Shown here: piece by piece, positions 60,218-64,000 of the stretch | Layout: every line of letters begins with the position of its first letter | Numbering within the stretch: position 1 is the stretch's first letter | DNA from: an uncultured Clostridia bacterium | GTDB lineage: Bacteria; Bacillota; Clostridia; Oscillospirales; Acutalibacteraceae | Assembly: GCA_945912145.1 (NCBI GenBank) | Contig: CAMEBF010000006.1 | Coordinates: 1-64,000 of the forward strand | DNA: 64,000 bases | Direction of reading: 5' to 3' | Notes under the pieces: generated by a model | What the model was told of the DNA's origin: nothing | The model's input: only the letters and a program-made list of their open reading frames with translations | Databases searched by the model: none | Made by a program: the position numbers and the translations under genes

Positions 60218-60742
60218 ATGGAAGAAAAGAAACCCCAACTCTCAAAAAAGGAGAATCTTCTGCAGGCGGTGAAATTCACGCTTTTTTCGCTGTCGGCAGG
60301 CCTGATCCAGATCATCACGGACACGATTCTGAACGAAGTGCCGCAGCGTCTGTTTCACTTCAAGCTCTCCTATTGGGCTTGCTATCTGCCGGCGCTTGTG
60401 CTCTCCGTGCTCTGGAATTTCACGTTCAACCGCAAATTCACCTTCAAATCCGCGAACAACGTGCCCATCGCGATGCTGAAAGTCGCCGCATATTACGCCG
60501 TTTTTACCCCGGTTTCCACGGTTCTCGGCAACATGGCGGCGGAGCATTTCAACGCGGCGGAGCACAATGTCGTCAACTATGTAATCCTGATCGTCACGAT
60601 GCTGATAAACTTCGTCACGGAGTTCCTGTTTGACCGCTTTGTCGTCTTCCGCAACTCCATCAACACCAACGACCTTGCGAAAAAAGAGCAGGAGAAACAG
60701 CAGAACGCCGAAAAGGAATCCGAAACGACGACCGCCGGATAA
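60218..60742 (+). CDS. GtrA-like membrane protein
   Basis: 174-residue protein with four membrane segments between residues 15 and 145, matching the GtrA family, which is associated with flipping polyprenyl-linked sugars or with cell-envelope glycosylation. The family motif WNFTFNRKFTFKS is at about residues 68-80, and a second FxxxRFVVFRNS at the end. A charged 25-residue tail follows. AAAGGA lies before the ATG. Single gene with its own promoter and terminator; no glycosyltransferase partner is adjacent. Confidence 0.85.
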   Translation: MEEKKPQLSKKENLLQAVKFTLFSLSAGLIQIITDTILNEVPQRLFHFKLSYWACYLPALVLSVLWNFTFNRKFTFKSANNVPIAMLKVAAYYAVFTPVSTVLGNMAAEHFNAAEHNVVNYVILIVTMLINFVTEFLFDRFVVFRNSINTNDLAKKEQEKQQNAEKESETTTAG

Positions 60743-60777
60743 CGGCTTGCTCCTTTTGTGGTTTCCTATAACAATCT

Positions 60778-60821
60778 GACCGCGGAAAATGGTTGCAACA
60801 TTTTTCGCGGTCTTGTTTTTT
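60778..60821. terminator. Bidirectional terminator between gtrA-like and blaR1-like genes
   Basis: GACCGCGGAAAATGG / CATTTTTCGCGGTC stem with small mismatches and a short loop, with T runs on the plus strand. It lies between convergent genes; its T tail reaches the blaR1 stop. Confidence 0.82.
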
Positions 60822-62463
60822 ATGGCCGGAATACGGCACCGTGCGGAACAGGAGAGCTGACACTCTGATCCTCGCCGGAATACCGGTATGACGGGATCGG
60901 CGACGAACGGGAAGCGTCAAAAACGAATTCATCTGCGTTCTGTACCCGGAAAACATAGGTTTTTGCGCTGTCATCACAGATAAGCGTCAGGGTATCGTCC
61001 GTCAGCTCATACCGTCCGGCAGCGATCGTACTGCTGAACGCGGAGTAGGTAAACTGAAACGTATCGTCCGTCTGCGACAACAGAATGGTCGGTTTGATCG
61101 GTTCTTCTGACGATTCATAACGGTATGCGCGGCACTGCGACTCCGCCTTACCGTCGGCTGACAGCTTCATGGATTCCATCACATATTCCGCGGGATATCC
61201 CGGAATCGTCGCGGCGATGACCGATCCGTTTTTCAGTACAGCGATCAGATGCAGGAAATTATATTCATCACGTGAGGCGTAAAGCCGATGCACGCCGACC
61301 GCACGGTCATACACAGGCAGCGTCTCTTTAACCAGATCGAAGCACGTCGCTTCCTCTGCGTTTGCCTCATGAAGAATACCGCGATCCGTTGTATCGGCTC
61401 CGTAGCTCGTCAGCAGATGCATTTCCTGTGTGACCGTATAGCGCATGGAATCCTTATCTTCACGGTTAGCTCTGTCCGCGCCGATGACATCGCTGTAATA
61501 AAATTTCCTGACACGATAAGACGTATTGGCAAGAGTATCGGGAAGCGGCTCGGTCATAAAGCCGACAAGCAGAACGAAAGCCGCGAGCACCGTCAGCAGA
61601 ACGAGCCAGAACGCCGGTTTCTTATAGTGCAGAACGGCTTTGATACGAGCCTTGACGCCGATCTCGCCGAACGCCAACGGACAGGCGGAAATCCTTTCAC
61701 GCGGGACGCTGCAGCGCAGAAGCGCCGACATATAGGCTTTTTTCCGTTCGGGCTGCATATCGCGAATGACACGCTCATCGCACGCCAACTCCAGATCGCG
61801 GCAAAACAACCAATAGCCGAGCCACAGAAGCGGCGAAAACCAATACACCGAAAGCAGCGCAAAACCAAGCGGTTTCCAAAGGTGATCGCCGCGTTTCAGA
61901 TGCGCCGTCTCATGCAGCAGGACACAGTCCGCTTCCGTTTCGGACAGCGACGACGGCAAAATGATACGGGGACGCATGATGCCGAAGCAAAACGGAACAT
62001 CAACGTCATCGCAGAGCCGGATATTATCCCGAAGACGCATGGCGGTGCGCACCTTTTTCCGCACAAGAGCATAACTCACCGCAGCATACAAAAGCATGAC
62101 CGCCATCCCCACGATCCATACGACCGCCAAAACACGAAAAACGTTTTCCGTCGGAATCGTACTGTTTGCGACGTTTCCAGCAGCGACAACCGATTCTGTC
62201 TGCAAATCAGGGAAGATCGCATTCTGCTCCGTTTGCGAGGAAACAAACGCAGACGGCAGATCTTTGGATCCGGGCATCAGGCTGAATGCGCTTCCGAACG
62301 AAAACGGCACGAGCAGACGAAGCGCGACCAACGCCCACAGCGCGCACAGCAGGGACTTCGGCGCTTTTTTCAAAAGCAGACGGATCGCCGCGACGGCGAG
62401 TACCAAAAGGCTTCCGCCGAGGCTCAGGGAAAGAAGCTTTGTCAAAACAAATTCCATGCTCAT
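60820..62463 (-). CDS. BlaR1/MecR1-type M56 membrane metallopeptidase
   Basis: 547-residue sensor protease. N-terminal membrane helices span about 5-30, 38-55 and 110-133, followed by the zinc motif HETAH at residues 184-188 and a further helix pair (about 200-225 and 275-295). The extracytoplasmic C-terminal part (about 300-547) does not resemble the penicillin-binding domain of BlaR1, so the signal may not be a beta-lactam. It overlaps the blaI-like gene by 4 bp, and the pair forms a sensor-protease/repressor switch. Confidence 0.88.
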   Translation of the reverse strand: MSMEFVLTKLLSLSLGGSLLVLAVAAIRLLLKKAPKSLLCALWALVALRLLVPFSFGSAFSLMPGSKDLPSAFVSSQTEQNAIFPDLQTESVVAAGNVANSTIPTENVFRVLAVVWIVGMAVMLLYAAVSYALVRKKVRTAMRLRDNIRLCDDVDVPFCFGIMRPRIILPSSLSETEADCVLLHETAHLKRGDHLWKPLGFALLSVYWFSPLLWLGYWLFCRDLELACDERVIRDMQPERKKAYMSALLRCSVPRERISACPLAFGEIGVKARIKAVLHYKKPAFWLVLLTVLAAFVLLVGFMTEPLPDTLANTSYRVRKFYYSDVIGADRANREDKDSMRYTVTQEMHLLTSYGADTTDRGILHEANAEEATCFDLVKETLPVYDRAVGVHRLYASRDEYNFLHLIAVLKNGSVIAATIPGYPAEYVMESMKLSADGKAESQCRAYRYESSEEPIKPTILLSQTDDTFQFTYSAFSSTIAAGRYELTDDTLTLICDDSAKTYVFRVQNADEFVFDASRSSPIPSYRYSGEDQSVSSPVPHGAVFRP

Positions 62464-62831
62464 TCCTCCCCGTACTCGTCAATCATGCGCCGCAGCTCGT
62501 CAACCTCCTCCTGCGACAGACGTTTCCGTTTGGTAAAAGCGGCAAAAAACGCCGGCAGCGAACCGTCAAAGGTCTCCTCAACGAACTGTTCGCTTTGCTG
62601 CGCGGCAAACTCCTCCTTGGAAATACGCGACGATACCACGCCGTTCTGATTCTGAAACAGCCCTTTTTCGCACAGCTTGCGTAAAACGGTATAGGTCGTG
62701 GGCTTTTTCCATGACAGCTCCCGTTCGCAAAGGCGCACCAGTTCGCCCGACGGCAGCGGCTCATGCTGCCAGATGATGTCGGCAAACCGCGCTTCGACTT
62801 CGCCGAGCGTCCTGATCTTTTTGTCTTTCAT
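62460..62831 (-). CDS. BlaI/MecI-family repressor
   Basis: 123-residue winged-helix repressor. The segment SWKKPTTYTVLRKLCEKGLF (residues 40-59) is the typical recognition-helix region of BlaI/MecI. The C-terminal helices form the dimer part. It is presumably cleaved or inactivated by signalling from the downstream BlaR1-like protease. Strong AGGAGG ribosome site; two operator dyads in its promoter. No beta-lactamase gene is present in the window. Confidence 0.9.
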   Translation of the reverse strand: MKDKKIRTLGEVEARFADIIWQHEPLPSGELVRLCERELSWKKPTTYTVLRKLCEKGLFQNQNGVVSSRISKEEFAAQQSEQFVEETFDGSLPAFFAAFTKRKRLSQEEVDELRRMIDEYGEE

Positions 62832-62849
62832 AAAGAATTCCTCCTTTTC

Positions 62850-62905
62850 GGTTTATCATCAATAAACCACGGTTTTAGTTTATCATGAATAAACCAATTT
62901 GTCAA
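62850..62905 (-). promoter_or_regulatory. blaI-blaR1 promoter with two operator dyads
   Basis: On the minus strand, TTGACA (62900-62905), 17 bp, TAAACT (62877-62882). Two near-identical dyads, GTTTATCATGAATAAAC (62878-62894) and GTTTATCATCAATAAAC (62851-62867), one overlapping spacer and -10, the other just downstream. The placement predicts autorepression by the BlaI-like protein. Confidence 0.85.
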
Positions 62906-62920
62906 GAACTTTTTGATATA

Positions 62921-62952
62921 AAAAAAACGGACGGCAAAATGCTGTCCGTTTG
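62921..62952 (-). terminator. nfo terminator
   Basis: On the minus strand, AAACGGACAGC / GCCGTCCGTTT type stem (one mismatch) followed by eight T residues, about 8 nt after the stop. Confidence 0.88.
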
Positions 62953-62960
62953 ATTCCTTG

Positions 62961-63788
62961 TTAATACTGTTCTTTCACCATCGCGATCTCTTTTGCGTAG
63001 CCGTCTATATCGTTCGGCGTTTCGAGGTTGATCGGTAGTCCTGCAAGAGCGGGTAATTTGATAAACTTCATCAGCGCGTCGAAGCCGATTTCTCCCTCTC
63101 CCAGTTTTGCATGGCGATCCTTGTGCGCGCCGATGGGATTCAGGCTGTCGTTGAGATGAATCGCCTTGAGCCTGTCAAGTCCGATCACCTTGTCAAATTC
63201 GTCGAGCACGGCCTCCGGCTCGTGAATGATGTCGTAGCCGCCGTCGGAAATATGGCAGGTGTCAAGGCAAACACCGAGCTTGTCTTTAAGATCAACCCTG
63301 TCGATGATGGCGCGAAGCTCCTCAAAGCTTCTGCCGATTTCGCTGCCCTTTCCTGCCATTGTTTCGAGCAGAACCGTTGTCGTCATCTCCGGGAACAGCA
63401 CTTCATTGAGAACATCGGCAATCAGCTCGGTTCCCTTTTCCGCGCCCTGCCCGACATGACTGCCCGGGTGGAAATTATAATAATTGCCCGGCACATATTC
63501 CATACGCATCAGATCGTCCCGGAACGTCTCGAGCGCAAAGGTGCGGATTCTCTCTTCCGCAGCTGCGGCGTTGAGCGTATACGGCGCGTGCGCGACGATT
63601 TTACCGAAAGCATGCTCCTTTGCGAACGCGAGATAGGCGTTCACGTCGGCTTCGTCAATCGCTTTGGCCTTGCCGCCTCTGGGATTGCGCGTAAAGAACT
63701 GAAACGTGTTGGCTCCGATTGCCGCCGCCTGCTCACCCATCGCGAGAAAGCCCTTTGACGACGATAAATGACACCCGATATATAACAT
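62961..63788 (-). CDS. nfo: Endonuclease IV
   Basis: 275-residue AP endonuclease that cuts 5' to abasic sites in base-excision repair, using three zinc ions. TIM-barrel motifs: [10 protein letters not shown] at the start, [51 protein letters not shown] and [22 protein letters not shown] in pieces. Length typical. The ATG is 3 bp after the stop of the upstream ATPase gene, with GGGGAAGGAG as ribosome site, so they are co-transcribed. Confidence 0.96.
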   Translation of the reverse strand: MLYIGCHLSSSKGFLAMGEQAAAIGANTFQFFTRNPRGGKAKAIDEADVNAYLAFAKEHAFGKIVAHAPYTLNAAAAEERIRTFALETFRDDLMRMEYVPGNYYNFHPGSHVGQGAEKGTELIADVLNEVLFPEMTTTVLLETMAGKGSEIGRSFEELRAIIDRVDLKDKLGVCLDTCHISDGGYDIIHEPEAVLDEFDKVIGLDRLKAIHLNDSLNPIGAHKDRHAKLGEGEIGFDALMKFIKLPALAGLPINLETPNDIDGYAKEIAMVKEQY

Positions 63789-63791
63789 AAA

Positions 63792-64000
63792 TTACTCCTT
63801 CCCCGATAATGCCCGGAACGAATTGAGCACCGCCAGCACCATAACGCCGACGTCGCCGAAGACCGCTACCCCCATACCCACGACGTTCAGTGAGCAGAGA
63901 ATCAGAATCGCGATTTTGATGACAAGCGACAGTATGATATTTTCTTTCGCGATCCGCATGGTCTTTTTCGCGATCGTGACCGCCGTCCCGATCTTCGACG
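63792..64000 (-). CDS. P1B-type heavy-metal ATPase, C-terminal fragment
   Basis: Only the last 68 codons are inside the window; the frame is open to the edge. The sequence contains AVTIAKKTMRIAKENIILSL, then membrane-helix sequence and GVAVFGDVGVMVLAVLNSFRAL, the typical end of Cad/Znt/Cop-type metal-translocating ATPases. The metal cannot be told from this part. It precedes nfo in the same operon. Confidence 0.88.
   Translation of the reverse strand, partial: SKIGTAVTIAKKTMRIAKENIILSLVIKIAILILCSLNVVGMGVAVFGDVGVMVLAVLNSFRALSGKE

Overview
The window is about 53-55% GC by eye and reads as the chromosome of an anaerobic, spore-forming Firmicute of class Clostridia, probably order Oscillospirales (Ruminococcaceae-like). 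Supporting features are a perfect CIRCE operator before groESL, sporulation genes yqfC, yqfD and a ylbJ-like gene, the phoH-ybeY-era-recO housekeeping block, near-consensus sigma-A promoters with 16-18 bp spacers, meso-diaminopimelate dehydrogenase, several type I dockerins, and a heterodisulfide-reductase-type electron-transfer operon. No rRNA, prophage, insertion sequence with transposase, or CRISPR array is seen.

Layout. 1-14 kb: the 3' end of a tRNA-Pro, groESL (minus strand), a TetR gene, sporulation genes, phoH-ybeY-era-recO, a secreted metallophosphoesterase, an acyl-CoA transferase and a stand-alone 2-oxoacid-dehydrogenase-type acyltransferase. 14-25 kb: nadBC, hflX, a ChbG/YdjC deacetylase, an autoregulated tetR-methyltransferase pair, and a GH30 hydrolase overlapping a GPH-type transporter with a long charged C-terminal tail. 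25-35 kb: SPFH/NfeD pair, membrane proteins, folD-lgt-corC, a secreted dockerin protein, a phosphoesterase-glycerate kinase pair and an SDR epimerase. 35-40.5 kb: a dockerin island with a cysteine peptidase broken by an amber codon, a chagasin-like inhibitor, and a dockerin/cohesin-like/LRR/dockerin protein; the island is bounded by a roughly 170-bp direct repeat carrying the end of the epimerase gene. 40.5-43 kb: two CobW-type metal GTPases (one very His-rich) and a deoxyribosyltransferase-like gene. 43-52 kb: a nine-gene redox operon. 52-64 kb: a secreted protein, GNAT, corA with a structured leader, ddh, an ABC exporter, an ECF sigma/anti-sigma pair, GtrA, blaI-blaR1, nfo and the end of a P1B-type ATPase.

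The two most interesting systems are these. First, the operon hdrB-hdrC-hdrA-mvhD/flxD-(two 4Fe-4S subunits)-NAD(P)H:flavin subunit-frdB/tfrB-frdA/tfrA joins an HdrABC-Flx-type module to a soluble fumarate-reductase-like pair with no membrane anchor. This suggests cytoplasmic, possibly bifurcating, electron flow between NAD(P)H, ferredoxin and fumarate or a similar acceptor. Second, the dockerin island looks like cellulosome-style assembly applied to a papain-like peptidase and a cognate-type inhibitor.

A third theme is a family of intergenic elements built from tandem 7-mers (TGCAAAG, ACAATGT, ATTCTGC, ATGATAT) around small hairpins. They recur at least eight times, swap arms between copies, and twice supply the last codons and stop of a gene.
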